Below are positions 33,207-43,221 of a DNA stretch of 64,000 bases, one piece after another. Below the pieces are notes generated by a model, which searched no databases, was not told the origin of the DNA, and saw nothing but the letters and a program-made list of their open reading frames with translations. Position 1 is the first letter of the stretch. Each line of letters starts with the position of its first letter. The translations under genes were made by a program, and so were the position numbers. This stretch comes from Paratractidigestivibacter sp963605405. GTDB taxonomy: Bacteria > Actinomycetota > Coriobacteriia > Coriobacteriales > Atopobiaceae. The DNA lies in the NCBI GenBank assembly GCA_963605405.1, contig CAVCUP010000007.1, forward strand, positions 1-64,000, written 5' to 3'.

Positions 33207-34340
33207 CTACCGCTCGCCCCAGACCCGCTCGGCGACGCGACGGACCAGGGCGACCTTTGCCCACTGCTCTTCCTCGGTGAGCTTGTTGCCACACTCGCAG
33301 GAGGCGAAGCCGCACTGCGGCGAGAGGCAGAGGTTCTCCAGCGGCACGTACTTGGCGGCCTCGTTGATGCGCTCAACGAGAAGCTTCTCGCCCTCGAGGC
33401 CCGGCTGCTTGGAGGTCACGAGGCCGAGCACGACCTTCTTGCCGTCGGCCACGTGGGCGAGCGGCTCGAAGCCTCCGGCGCGCGGGGTATCGAACTCCAG
33501 ATAGAAGGCATCGACGTTCTCGTTGGCAAAGAGATACGGCGCGATCGGGTCGTAGCCGCCTTCGAAGGCGTAGGTGGAGTGGTAGTTGCCGCGGCAGACG
33601 TGCGTGGTGATGACGAGGTCTTCGGGCGCGCCCTCGATGGCGGCGTTGTTGAGGGCGACGCCGAGCTCGGAGACCTTCTGGATATCCACGGGCCGCATAC
33701 CGGTCTTCGCCACGAAGTCGCGGTCGCAGTAGATGCCCCAGGTGCAGTCGTCGAACTGGATATTGCGGCAGCCGGCGGCGTAGAGCTCGGCGATTACGGT
33801 GCGGTAGGCGGCGGCGATGTCGTCAATGAGCGCCTGGTCATCGGGGTAGACGGCGCGGAGCCTCTCCACCTGGCCGTCGCAGCGGTCGAGGATGACCTCG
33901 GAGTAGGTCTGGACAGGGGCGGGGATGGTCTGGCGTGCGACGACGCCGTCCTCCTCGAGCGCCTTCACGAACTTGAAGTGCTCGACGAAGGGGTGGTTCT
34001 CGCCGGAGATCTTGCCCGTGACGACGGCGGTGTCGGCCGTGGTCTCCTCGTCGTGGAACATATAGCCCTGGCGGGCGGTCGCGCGCTCGATGCCGTTGAG
34101 CCCCCACATAAAGTCGAGATGCCAGTAGCTGCGGCGGAACTCGCCGTCGGTGATCACGTGCAGGCCCGCGGCCTTCTGCTTTGCGATGAGGTCGCGGATG
34201 GCCTCGTCCTCGACGGCGCGCAGCTCGACGGCTCCGATGACGCCGTCGGCGAAGTCGTGGCGGGCCTGGTGGAGCACGTCTGGGCGCAGGAAGCTGCCGA
34301 CGACGTCGTAGCGGAACGGGGCGTTGTGGGTGTAGGGCAT
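33207..34340 (-). CDS. MetE-like methyltransferase (short, YxjG/YxjH type)
   Basis: A 377-residue protein of the cobalamin-independent methionine synthase C-terminal family. It shows DVVGSFLRP, ITDGEFRRSYWHLDF, IQFDDCTWG, the zinc-ligand segments THVCRGNYHS (His, Cys) and LCLSPQCGFAS (Cys), and LGLVTSKQPGLE. It lacks the N-terminal half of true MetE, so the methyl donor is probably not polyglutamyl-methyltetrahydrofolate alone; related proteins act on other methyl donors. ATG 34340 follows AGGAGTCT. A palindromic operator candidate is at 34412-34442. Monocistronic. Confidence 0.88.
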   Translation of the reverse strand: MPYTHNAPFRYDVVGSFLRPDVLHQARHDFADGVIGAVELRAVEDEAIRDLIAKQKAAGLHVITDGEFRRSYWHLDFMWGLNGIERATARQGYMFHDEETTADTAVVTGKISGENHPFVEHFKFVKALEEDGVVARQTIPAPVQTYSEVILDRCDGQVERLRAVYPDDQALIDDIAAAYRTVIAELYAAGCRNIQFDDCTWGIYCDRDFVAKTGMRPVDIQKVSELGVALNNAAIEGAPEDLVITTHVCRGNYHSTYAFEGGYDPIAPYLFANENVDAFYLEFDTPRAGGFEPLAHVADGKKVVLGLVTSKQPGLEGEKLLVERINEAAKYVPLENLCLSPQCGFASCECGNKLTEEEQWAKVALVRRVAERVWGER

Positions 34341-34411
34341 ATAGACTCCTTTGGACGGTCAATTTGACGCCATTGAGTCTGACAGGCCTGGGATTCATAG
34401 AGAACTATCGG

Positions 34412-34442
34412 ATAACTATGTGTTCCCATAGCCAATAGCTAT
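34412..34442. promoter_or_regulatory. Overlapping palindromes upstream of MetE-like gene
   Basis: ATAACTATGTGTTCCCATAG and ATAGCCAATAGCTAT overlap here, 72-102 bases before the gene on its 5-prime side. The AT-rich spaced dyads (CTATG..CATAG, ATAGC..GCTAT) have the form of LysR-type sites that control methionine genes. The regulator is unknown. Confidence 0.4.
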
Positions 34443-34481
34443 ATTGTAGAAGCTCGTGAATCTTGAACAACCGTGTGGCGC

Positions 34482-35573
34482 TCATCGAAGGCTGAAGGTC
34501 AAGTCGCCTATTGTGATGGAGGAAATCGCTTCTTCGCCGACAATGCGATCCAAGAAGAACGACTTTGTCAGGGTGTACTCGCCGGAGTCCTTCTTGCTGT
34601 GAACGCTAAAGGATTCGGCTTGCCACGAATCTCCGTCGCGGTATTGAACCGATATGGGGATGTCTCTGAGCTCGACCCAGTCGTTGCTGCCGGAATACAC
34701 GACTTCGATGGCCAGAGGGGAAACGCGAACCTGCTCTACCAGGATTTCCTTCTCCCCAAAAGTTGCTCGTTCATCGCAGGTATAGACGCTTGTTGCGTCG
34801 CGGTATTCGAGCTTGAATCTGAAGCTCCAGGTCCCCGATGCCAATAAGCGGGTGGCGCCGTCATCCTCGCTGCTTACAGCCTGAAGCCCTTGAAGAGTGA
34901 CGCGCGCGCTCTTGCCGGCAAGGCTGTCTGCGTCCCGCGTTCTCAGGTGCTGCAATTGGACGTATTGAATCTTCCCGTCGCCCGGTTCCGAATCGTAGAA
35001 ATAGCCTGCTCCCTCTTCCGCCTCGACTCCTTCGACCTCAAGCCCGGATGAGCCGCTGAACGAAATCGGATACTTCCCGTCCGCGTTCTTCTGGGCAATG
35101 CTTTCCAAAGAAGCGCCGTCTTCTCGCTCTAGGGTATAAATAACCGCGACGTTGCTTGCGTCTCCGAGCACCGAATCGCAGGTTATTCGGATGCCGTCAT
35201 CGGTTGAGGACGCGCCTACCGGTTTGCCGATGTCGCCAACGATTTCAGTGTCTGCCGGAGCCCCATAGAAGATATCCTCGATCGCGCTGACTGCTGGCTT
35301 TCCGCCGATCGCTGCTTGAACGGCTGCCGTGCTCGCCACGAGCATGGATAAAACCACAATGGCCGCCGCCGCTCGCCTCAAGCCATTTGCTCGCCCCGCA
35401 ATGACGCGCATCGGAGGCCTTCGAGTCTTTGGGGCGTCGACCTTCCTCGCTTCCCTGAGGTCTTCCTCTTCGTCGAGCCTCGCGTCGATTTGCTCCGCTA
35501 TTCGGGCCTTCTCCTCATCCGTGAGGTAAAGCTCGCCGATCTCCCTGCGGTATTGACTGAACACATCACGCAT
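34482..35573 (-). CDS. Anti-sigma factor-like membrane protein
   Basis: A 363-residue single-pass protein. Residues 1-62 are a charged cytoplasmic domain (MRDVFSQYRREIGELYLTDE, RLDEEEDLREARK). One membrane segment follows at about 65-90 (AAAAIVVLSMLVASTAAVQAA), then a large extracellular domain with a DUF4179-like start (AIGGKPAVSAIEDIF, VGASSTDDGIRITCDSVLGD) and NDWVELRDIPISVQY. I chose ATG 35573 behind GAGGAGGTCCGAA; it overlaps the sigma gene stop by 8 bases. This order and topology mark it as the sensor/anti-sigma for the ECF factor upstream. Confidence 0.85.
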   Translation of the reverse strand: MRDVFSQYRREIGELYLTDEEKARIAEQIDARLDEEEDLREARKVDAPKTRRPPMRVIAGRANGLRRAAAAIVVLSMLVASTAAVQAAIGGKPAVSAIEDIFYGAPADTEIVGDIGKPVGASSTDDGIRITCDSVLGDASNVAVIYTLEREDGASLESIAQKNADGKYPISFSGSSGLEVEGVEAEEGAGYFYDSEPGDGKIQYVQLQHLRTRDADSLAGKSARVTLQGLQAVSSEDDGATRLLASGTWSFRFKLEYRDATSVYTCDERATFGEKEILVEQVRVSPLAIEVVYSGSNDWVELRDIPISVQYRDGDSWQAESFSVHSKKDSGEYTLTKSFFLDRIVGEEAISSITIGDLTFSLR

Positions 35574-36069
35574 TTCGGACCTCCTCAAGCATGGGGCGGA
35601 GCTTCTTTCGGGCGCGGCTAAGACGAATCGAAACCGCTGCTTGCGAGCACCCTAAAACATGGGCGATTTCCCTGATGCTTTGCTCTTCGTAGTAATAGAG
35701 GTAGATCACCTCTCGATAGGTGACCGGCAGTTTCATGACATAGGGAAGAACGGCGTCCGGGAGTTCGAAGCTGCTTTCTTGCTCGACGTTGTCGTGCGGC
35801 GTGGAAAGTTCGGGCGCGTCGTCGAGGTCGACCATGACGTGGCTCGCTCGGGACCTTAGGAGGTCTTTGCAGGCATTGATGGCCACGCGGATGATCCAGT
35901 TACGCTCATGGTCTGAGCTTTCGAAAGTCTCTTGGCGTCGAATGAGCTTGATAAATACCTCTTGGCAGATGTCCTCCACGTCTGCTTTTGACCCCAGATA
36001 GGTGTAGCTCACTCGATAAATCAGGTCCGCATACTCCTCAACAAGCTGTTTTGTGAGTTCACGCACCAT
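35566..36069 (-). CDS. ECF-type sigma factor
   Basis: A 167-residue sigma-70 family protein. Region 2: LIYRVSYTYLGSKADVEDICQEVFIKLIRR-type helix (DVEDICQEVFIKL) and RNWIIRVAINACKDLLR. Region 4: LPVTYREVIYLYYYEEQS, IREIAHVLGCSQAAVSIRLS, RARKKLRPML. ATG 36069 follows TTGGAGACG; the frame runs on to 36168 without a ribosome site. It precedes the anti-sigma gene with an 8-base overlap and is divergent from the ABC exporter genes, which are likely targets. Confidence 0.92.
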   Translation of the reverse strand: MVRELTKQLVEEYADLIYRVSYTYLGSKADVEDICQEVFIKLIRRQETFESSDHERNWIIRVAINACKDLLRSRASHVMVDLDDAPELSTPHDNVEQESSFELPDAVLPYVMKLPVTYREVIYLYYYEEQSIREIAHVLGCSQAAVSIRLSRARKKLRPMLEEVRNA

Positions 36070-36250
36070 CGTCTCCAATCCAACTATTTGAACAGAGTAC
36101 GTTTCAGCTGGGGTTGACCTATCACCCCTTCTGCCGTTCATCGCGACAAATCCACCGTTTGCCCACAAGAAGAAAGAAATGCGACATGTCTCCGTATCAG
36201 GGGAAACGGCCTGCTGCGCAGCGGCTATCGGTCAATTCGAGTGAGGGGAC

Positions 36251-36385
36251 ATGACGATGAATCTGGTAGCTAGCGGTTGCCGCGGGTCCCGTCGACGCGA
36301 ATGGCGCGACCTGCGGGCGATTGTGGGGGAGGTGGGCAGATGCGCGCGAAGGCTGAGCTTTGCATTGTTTGTGCCGTCGGCATGA
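36251..36385 (+). CDS. Possible 44-residue leader ORF
   Basis: ATG 36251 lies 1 base after GAGGGGAC and the frame stops at TGA 36383-36385, overlapping the start of the permease gene by 46 bases. The peptide is basic (CRGSRRREWRDL). It could couple translation to the permease. It does not resemble a lactococcin-972 precursor. Support is only positional. Confidence 0.25.
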   Translation: MTMNLVASGCRGSRRREWRDLRAIVGEVGRCARRLSFALFVPSA

Positions 36386-38465
36386 TACTCGCAACAGCGG
36401 CGGCATTCCTGTATGCCGACTACGCCGACCAAACGAGAGTATCCCAGGTTCTCGACGGGCCGTATTCCCTTACCGTTCAAGTGGCGCAGGGCACCCGTGA
36501 TTCCGGGGATGTTATGCGCAGCCTCAAAGACATCGCCAATACTGCGCACGCCTCTGTTCTATGGAGAGAGGCGCGTGTTTTGAGCGACGGCTCGTCGCAG
36601 ACGGTTTGGCGAGGTTTTATCGACCACGACACGTTTCCGGTCGATCGTCTCATGTTGACGGACGGTTGCCTGCCAACGAAAGCGGGGGAATATGCGGAGA
36701 CGGAGAGGACGGGCGAAACGCTGCAAGTTGGTTTGATGTATTCGTTTTCCGGATCCTCGCATGTGCGTTTGGAGATGGCCGACGATGACGGGACGCTTCC
36801 TGCGACCTGCGTCTTGAGGGTCGTGTCGACGGCACCTTTTGAGAGCCAGGATATGCGCGCGGCTATAGCGACTGCGTTTGGGGTTGAGCCCGATCAGCTG
36901 GACGATCAGAGGGTGCACGAAGAGGTGGTTGCCGGCAGCGGAATCGTCCTCCTGACTTTAGCGGGCGCGGGGTTTTGCCTTCTGTATCTGCTCCTCGTTG
37001 CCTCGACCTGCGTGTCTCAAAGCAAACTCGTCGGCATTCAAAAAATGCTCGGCTGGTCCCGACGGACGATATTGGCCCAAATCTGCTGCCCTGGAATCGT
37101 CGTGCAGATCTCGACGGGCCTACTCCTCGATTTTGCGATAAGCGCAATAAAAGGGCCCCTGCCTGCGGCGATTCTTCGGATTATTCTAGCCGCACAGGCA
37201 GCAATGTTCCTCTCGATGAGCGCGGCGGGGCTCGTGGCCGCGTCGATCGCGATGCGTGTCCCTGTCGCCGGGTCGCTCAAGAAGGGTCTTTCGCTCAGGG
37301 CGCCCCTCACGGCGGGCGCATTGCTTCAAGCCGTTGTCCTGCTGAGCATTGCGGCGTTTTGCGGGGTTGTTTCTCCCTCGATCGAAGAGACCCTTGCAAG
37401 ATGGAGCAGCTCCGGTGTGTGGGAGAAAGAAGGCTCCGCATACGTCATCGCGAGCATGGCGAATACCGACGAGTTTTACTCGTATGTGAGCACGGGCGAC
37501 ACCTCGTACCTGGATAAATTCTCCGATCTCTATGATTATCTAGACAAGGAGCATGGAGCCCTCTACACCGATTGCCACGATCTTGGCAATAGCCAGTGCC
37601 TTGACGTGAACTCAAATTACCTGAAAGCATTGGGGCTGGTCGACGAAGCGGGGGAGGCGATCGCCATCGACGACGACTCCTCCGCGCCGCTCGTGATTCT
37701 CCCCTCATCGATGACGGAAGACCAGAAAAGCGCCGCTCTTGAGGAGGCGAAGGCATATCTGGGGAGTTGCGCCTCCGCCGAGCGTTCGCTTATGGGTCGT
37801 CAAGACGACGCGCCTGATGGAACAGTTGAGCTAAAAACGGCAACTTACACGGGCCGCATCTCGGTATTCGCCTTTGATGGGCGCACGACCGATTCAGACG
37901 GGGGAATGGTGGACAACCCGGTGCTCATTGTGTTTCCCAGGCTCGGCATGCCGAAATTCTTGAAATCGGGTCTTATGCAGGCCGGTGCCGGAGCGGTTGT
38001 TCGGCTCCCAATCGACCAGGCGACCGCCGATGATCTCGAGGAATGGCTTATTCAGAATGGCTTCGATGGCGAGCACATTAAGCTCGCTCCGTTCAGCTCG
38101 GCGATTTTTGAGGAGCTGGCTCAGATGAGGAGCTCTTCCATGACTCTGGCCTTGATTCTCGCGGCGATCTTGGTGATCTGCTGCGCCGCCGGCGCTGTGT
38201 TGGCGAAGCTGCTTGTCTATGCGAGAGGGAGGGAGATTGCCGTGGGGCGGCTGCTTGGCTGGAGCGGATTCGCTCGCTATGAGCGTGAGGCCAAACTGGT
38301 TATTGGGCTTTTCTGCTTGTATTGCGGGGTGCTCGCGGCGATGCGCTGCGGCGCTGCCGCCTGTGCGGCGGCCTTAGCCGCCTTTCTGCTATGGAGCTTG
38401 GTTTGCGCGGCGTGCTTGAGCGCGCGGGAGCGCGCGGCAGTTGCCGATGCCTTGAAGGAGGCGTG

Positions 38466-38466
<1 letters not shown>
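36340..38466 (+). CDS. ABC exporter permease, bacteriocin-associated 7-TM family
   Basis: A 708-residue membrane protein of the bacteriocin-associated integral membrane family (DUF1430 type) that pairs with lactococcin-972-group ABC ATPases. One N-terminal membrane segment (ELCIVCAVGMILATAAAFLY), a large extracytoplasmic loop (about 50-205), a cluster at 210-360 (VLLTLAGAGFCLLYLLLVAS, MLGWSRRTI), a second external region, and C-terminal segments (LALILAAILVICCAAGAVLA, GRLLGWSGFARYE). The MLGWS/LLGWS coupling helices are typical. I chose ATG 36340 behind GGGGGAGGT. The stop shares a base with the ATPase start. Confidence 0.82.
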
Positions 38467-39128
<662 letters not shown>

Positions 39129-39129
39129 C

Positions 39130-40065
39130 TTAACGGCCTGCCGGGTCCCGGAAAGGCTCTCCGCGACCTGCCACGTAGGCGCGCAGGTGCTCGAGGTAAC
39201 GTTCGGCCACGCGCGAGAGGGGGCGGCCCGCGAGCTGCAGGTATCCGATCTCCATCTGCTCGTCAGACTCGAGGGGGACGGCGACGATGTCGGTGCCGTT
39301 CAGGTCCTCGCTGAGGATGCCCGAGCTCACGGTGTAGCCGTCAAGGCCGATGAGCAGGTTGAAGAGCGTCGCGCGGTCGGTGACCACGATCTGCTTGTCG
39401 GAGGGCTCGACGGCGTGGAGCTCCTCGCTGAAGTAGAACGAGTTCTGGATGCCCTGGTCGTAGGTGAGGCGCGGGAAGGGCGCGAGGTCGGTAAGCGTCA
39501 CGGATGCGCGTCCGGCGAGGGGAGACGTCCTGCTCACAAACACATGCGGGCACGCCGAGAAGAGCGGCTCGAATCGCAGCTCCGCGCGGCGCACGGCCTC
39601 CGTGATGACCTCGTGGTTGAAGCGGCTGCGGTAAATGATGCCGAGCTCCGAGCGCTGCAGGCGCACGTCGTCGATGATGCCCTGCGTCGTGCCCTCGCGC
39701 AGCGAGAACTCGTAGCGCTCGCGGCCGATCTCGCGGACGAGCTCGACGAAGGCGTTGACCACGAAGGCGTAGTGCTGGCTCGAGACAGCAAAGACGCGGC
39801 GCACCGGCGTGTCTTTGACGTAGCGGCCCTCGAGCAGGTCGGCCTGCTCGACGACCTGGCGCGCGTAGCTGAGGAAGCGCGTGCCCTCATCGGTGAGCGT
39901 GACGCCGCGCGACGAGCGGCCGAAGATCGCGATGCCCATCTCGGCCTCGAGCTCGCCCACGGCCTTCGAGAGGCTCGGCTGCGCGATGAAGAGGCGCTTG
40001 GCCGCCTGGGTGATCGACCCCGCGTCGGCGACCTCGATGGCATATCTGAGCTGCGTGAGCGTCAT
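39130..40065 (-). CDS. LysR-family transcriptional regulator
   Basis: A 311-residue LysR protein. HTH: LTQLRYAIEVADAGSITQAA, PSLSKAVGELEAEMGIAIFG. Effector domain: RRVFAVSSQHYAFVVNAFVE, VVTDRATLFNLLIGLDGYTV, VPLESDEQMEIGYLQ. I chose ATG 40065 behind GAGGAGAAGCGC. It is a paralogue of the regulator at 22843-23763. Divergent from metG by about 110 bases; this may be chance. Its C-terminus ends one base from the ABC ATPase stop, so the two are convergent with no spacer. Confidence 0.92.
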   Translation of the reverse strand: MTLTQLRYAIEVADAGSITQAAKRLFIAQPSLSKAVGELEAEMGIAIFGRSSRGVTLTDEGTRFLSYARQVVEQADLLEGRYVKDTPVRRVFAVSSQHYAFVVNAFVELVREIGRERYEFSLREGTTQGIIDDVRLQRSELGIIYRSRFNHEVITEAVRRAELRFEPLFSACPHVFVSRTSPLAGRASVTLTDLAPFPRLTYDQGIQNSFYFSEELHAVEPSDKQIVVTDRATLFNLLIGLDGYTVSSGILSEDLNGTDIVAVPLESDEQMEIGYLQLAGRPLSRVAERYLEHLRAYVAGRGEPFRDPAGR

Positions 40066-40173
40066 GCGCTTCTCCTCGCGATGCAAAACCGGACTTCTTG
40101 CCATGCGCAACAGAGTACAATCAAAAAGTTGTATTCAAGCAAGATGCCATCCATCCGTCATGAGGAGATCACC

Positions 40174-41787
40174 GTGGCAGACAAGCCTTCTTTCTACATC
40201 ACCACCCCGATCTACTACGTCAACGCGGCCCCGCACCTGGGCACCGCGTACTGCACCATGCTCTGCGACGTCCAGGCTCGTTACCGCCGCGCGGCCGGCT
40301 ATGACGTCAAGTTCCTCACCGGCATGGACGAGCACGGCGAGAAGGTCGCCGAGGCCGCCGCGGCCCACGGCTTCGATACCCCGCAGGCCTGGTGCGACTC
40401 GCAGGCCCCGCTCTTCAAGGACCTGTGGAGCGAGCTCGAGATCTCTAACGATGACTTCATCCGCACGACCGAGCCGCGCCAGCACCACGCCGTCCAGTAC
40501 CTTTGGGAGCGCATGCAGGAGTCCGGCTACCTGTATAAGGGCAGCTACGACGGTTGGTACTGCGTCCCCGAGGAGACTTACTTCACCGAGAACCAGGTCA
40601 AGAAGTCCGACGAGGAGCACGAGACTTCCGGCCAGCACCTCTGCCCCGACTGCGGCCGCCCGCTGGAGCGAGTCCAGGAGGAGTCCTACTTCTTCAAGCT
40701 CTCCGCGTTCCAGGACCGCCTGCTCAAGCTCTATGACGAGCACCCCGACTTCGTGCAGCCGGCCTTCCGCATGAACGAGGTCCGCAGCTTCGTCGAGGGC
40801 GGCCTCACCGACCTCTCCGTCTCGCGCACGAGCTTCGACTGGGGCATCCCGGTGCCCTTCGACGACGGCCACGTGACCTACGTGTGGTTCGACGCCCTTC
40901 TCAACTACATGACTGCCGTGGGCTACAGCCTCGACGACGAGGCCTCCCGCGCCGAGTACGCGCACCGCTGGCCCGCGCAGTACCACGTGGTGGGCAAGGA
41001 CATCATCCGCTTCCACTGCGTCATCTGGCCGGCCATGCTCATGGCCATCGGCGAGCCCCTGCCCGAGCACGTCTTTGCCCACGGCTTCCTTACCGTGCGC
41101 AACTCCGAGACGGGCAAGGCCGAGAAGATGTCCAAGTCGCGCGGCAACGCCATCGCGCCGCAGGACGTCGTCGACCTGCTGGGCGTCGAGGGCTACCGCT
41201 GGTACTTCATGACCGACGTCGCCCACGGCGAGGACTCGGCCATCAGCTTCGAGCGCATGGAGCAGGTCTACAACGCCGACCTGGCCAACAGCTGGGGCAA
41301 CCTGGTGTCGCGCTCCCTCAACATGAGCGCCAAGTACTTCGGCGGCAAGACGCCCGAGCTCGCCGACGGCTGGGCCCAGAAGGAGAACCCGCTGCGCGCC
41401 GTCGCGGCCGGCATCGAGGCCCGCTATGCCGAGCGCATGGACGTGATGGACTACGCCGGCGCGAAGGACGTGGTCATGCAACTCGTCCACGCAGCCAACC
41501 ATTACATCGAGGACACCGCGCCCTGGGCCGTGGCCAAGGACGAGGCCCGCGCCGAGGAGCTGCGAGACATCATCGTGAATCTCCTCGAGTCTATCCGCAT
41601 CAGCGCCCACCTGCTCGAGCCCTTCATGCCCGAGACCTCGGCCGAGGTCTTCCGCCGCATGTCGCTCGAGGGCGAGGAGAAGACCTGCGACCTCGTGGCC
41701 GCGTGCGAGTGGGGCGGCCTTGCGGGCGGCGTCGCGGTGACCAAGGGCGACGCCCTCTTCCCGCGTCTCGCGTCCGAGAAAAAGTAG
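40174..41787 (+). CDS. metG: Methionine--tRNA ligase
   Basis: A 537-residue class I synthetase of the short type without the C-terminal tRNA-binding domain. It has ITTPIYYVNAAPHLGTAY (HIGH region), FLTGMDEHGEKV, the zinc-type knuckle CPDCGRPLE, VTYVWFDALLNYMTAVGY, VGKDIIRFHCVIWPAML and KMSKSRGNAI. I chose GTG 40174 with GAGGAG 7 bases upstream (VADKPSFYITTP). ATG 40144 gives ten more residues and is less likely. A terminator follows at 41828. Confidence 0.95.
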   Translation: MADKPSFYITTPIYYVNAAPHLGTAYCTMLCDVQARYRRAAGYDVKFLTGMDEHGEKVAEAAAAHGFDTPQAWCDSQAPLFKDLWSELEISNDDFIRTTEPRQHHAVQYLWERMQESGYLYKGSYDGWYCVPEETYFTENQVKKSDEEHETSGQHLCPDCGRPLERVQEESYFFKLSAFQDRLLKLYDEHPDFVQPAFRMNEVRSFVEGGLTDLSVSRTSFDWGIPVPFDDGHVTYVWFDALLNYMTAVGYSLDDEASRAEYAHRWPAQYHVVGKDIIRFHCVIWPAMLMAIGEPLPEHVFAHGFLTVRNSETGKAEKMSKSRGNAIAPQDVVDLLGVEGYRWYFMTDVAHGEDSAISFERMEQVYNADLANSWGNLVSRSLNMSAKYFGGKTPELADGWAQKENPLRAVAAGIEARYAERMDVMDYAGAKDVVMQLVHAANHYIEDTAPWAVAKDEARAEELRDIIVNLLESIRISAHLLEPFMPETSAEVFRRMSLEGEEKTCDLVAACEWGGLAGGVAVTKGDALFPRLASEKK

Positions 41788-41827
41788 GGTCGGGCACTCG
41801 GGCTTTACCTTCAGATTGCGAATCTTG

Positions 41828-41868
41828 AGCGGCGCACGTGCCATTCCGGGCACGTGCGCCGCTTTTTT
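41828..41868 (+). terminator. Terminator after metG
   Basis: AGCGGCGCACGTGCC and GGCACGTGCGCCGC form a stem of 14-15 bases with a 6-base loop, followed by TTTTTT. Confidence 0.92.
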
Positions 41869-41915
41869 GTGATCGGAAACTCGTTGGGTACATGTTTTGG
41901 AGGGAAGTGCTGCAC

Positions 41916-42055
41916 GAACTCTGACCTTTCGCACTTTAAATTGGGGTTCTCCGAGTAGATGCTGTGTTTGGCGGGGCATTTTCCTGGGAAAACGTAGTCT
42001 TTTGGCATGGGGTTACTCGCTCAGGAGAATTTTAAAGTGCGAAATCTCAGAGTTT
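41916..42055. repeat. Spaced inverted-repeat element
   Basis: GAACTCTGACCTTTCGCACT continuing TTAAATT (41916-41943) is mirrored by AATTTTAAAGTGCGAAATCT continuing CAGAGTTT (42028-42055); arms are about 28 bases with few mismatches and about 85 bases apart. The outer flanks also show GGTTCTCC opposite GGAG. It fills the gene-free stretch 41869-42243 between metG and rsmA. No coding potential. Confidence 0.7.
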
Positions 42056-42176
42056 GTTCCTCGCAGGGGTCTTCTGAGCGCTCACAACGCACCGCGGGTG
42101 CCGAGAGGGGCTTTCTCGATTTGGGCGCGCCCTGACGGACGCGTGCGGATGCAGCCCGGGGCCCGTGCGGGGGCGC

Positions 42177-42185
42177 TGCTATAAT
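42177..42185 (+). promoter_or_regulatory. Extended -10 promoter of rsmA
   Basis: TGCTATAAT, identical to the element at 147-155, lies 59 bases before the rsmA ATG. Confidence 0.55.
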
Positions 42186-42243
42186 GTGCGCGTTTGAATC
42201 CGCACATCGACGGCGCGCACGTCGCGCCATAGGGGAGAAGCGC

Positions 42244-43095
42244 ATGACGACCTCACCTCTGGCCTCGGCGGGCGCCACCCGCGAGCTGCTCGAGGCGTTC
42301 GGCCTCGCGACCAAGCACCGCCTGGGCCAGAACTTCCTCATCGACAACCACGTCATCGAGCGCATCTGCGCGCTCGCCGAGCTCAAGCCCGACGAGCGCG
42401 TGCTCGAGGTCGGCCCCGGCATCGGCACCCTTACGCTTGCGCTTCTCCAGGAAGCGGGCAAGGTCGTCTCCATCGAGGCCGACCCCGAGCTCGAGCAGGT
42501 GCTCTGGTCCCACTCGGTCGAGCACCCGAACTTCGCCTTCATCATGGGCGACGCGCTCAAGGTCGACCCGGCGCGCGTGGCCGAGGCGGCGGGCGGCGAG
42601 CCCACCGTCTTCGTCGCGAACCTGCCCTATAACGTGGCCGCCACCATCATCCTGCAGTTCTTCGAGCAGATGCCCGCGCTGGAGCGAGCCGTCGTGATGG
42701 TCCAGAAAGAGGTCGCTGACCGCATCTCGGCCGCGCCCGGCAACAAGATCTACGGCGGCTACACCGCCAAGCTGGGCCTTCACGGCCACGTGACCGGCCG
42801 CTTCGAGGTGCCCCCGCGCTGCTTCATGCCGGCGCCCCATGTGGATTCCGCCGTCGTGCGCATCGAGCGCGCCGAGGCCGAGCTGCCGGCGGGGCTTACT
42901 GCCGCAGACGTCGCGCACGTGATCGACGCCGCGTTTGCGCAACGCCGCAAGACGATCCGCAACTCCATGGGGTCCAATGGCTTCGAGAAGGACGCGTTGG
43001 ATGCCGCCTTCGCCGCATGCGGCATCTCTCCGACGGCCCGCGCCGAGACGCTTGCCACTGCCGACTTCGTCCGCTTGACGGAGGCCCTCGCCTAG
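42244..43095 (+). CDS. rsmA: 16S rRNA (adenine1518/1519-N6)-dimethyltransferase
   Basis: A 283-residue KsgA-type enzyme that dimethylates two adenines near the 3-prime end of 16S rRNA. Motif I VLEVGPGIGTLTLALLQEAG, the post-I Glu (VVSIEADPELE), motif IV FVANLPYNVAATIIL, VMVQKEVADRI, FMPAPHVDSAVVRI and FAQRRKTIRNSM are present. ATG 42244 follows GGGGAGAAGCGC. It lies 126 bases upstream of a TatD-family gene, a common pairing. Confidence 0.95.
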   Translation: MTTSPLASAGATRELLEAFGLATKHRLGQNFLIDNHVIERICALAELKPDERVLEVGPGIGTLTLALLQEAGKVVSIEADPELEQVLWSHSVEHPNFAFIMGDALKVDPARVAEAAGGEPTVFVANLPYNVAATIILQFFEQMPALERAVVMVQKEVADRISAAPGNKIYGGYTAKLGLHGHVTGRFEVPPRCFMPAPHVDSAVVRIERAEAELPAGLTAADVAHVIDAAFAQRRKTIRNSMGSNGFEKDALDAAFAACGISPTARAETLATADFVRLTEALA

Positions 43096-43221
43096 GGGCG
43101 CCGTCCGCTTCGTCTGCCTGCCGACCAGGTCCGTCTGCTTCGTCGGCCCCGACCGCCGCCTCGTTAGCCAACCGTCCCGCCCGCCAACCACCCAAACACC
43201 GCGCCTTCGGAAAGAAGCACC

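Noticed and set aside
34341..34470. S-box or T-box riboswitch ahead of the MetE-like gene
   Set aside because: The spacer lacks the conserved cores of either; only short palindromes are seen.
36170..36340. Lactococcin-972-like precursor in the sigma/exporter spacer
   Set aside because: No frame with a signal peptide and the expected Gly/Tyr/Trp-rich mature part is present.
39187..40143. Very long open frame leading into metG
   Set aside because: It is the antisense of the LysR gene; its composition is an artefact of high GC codons.
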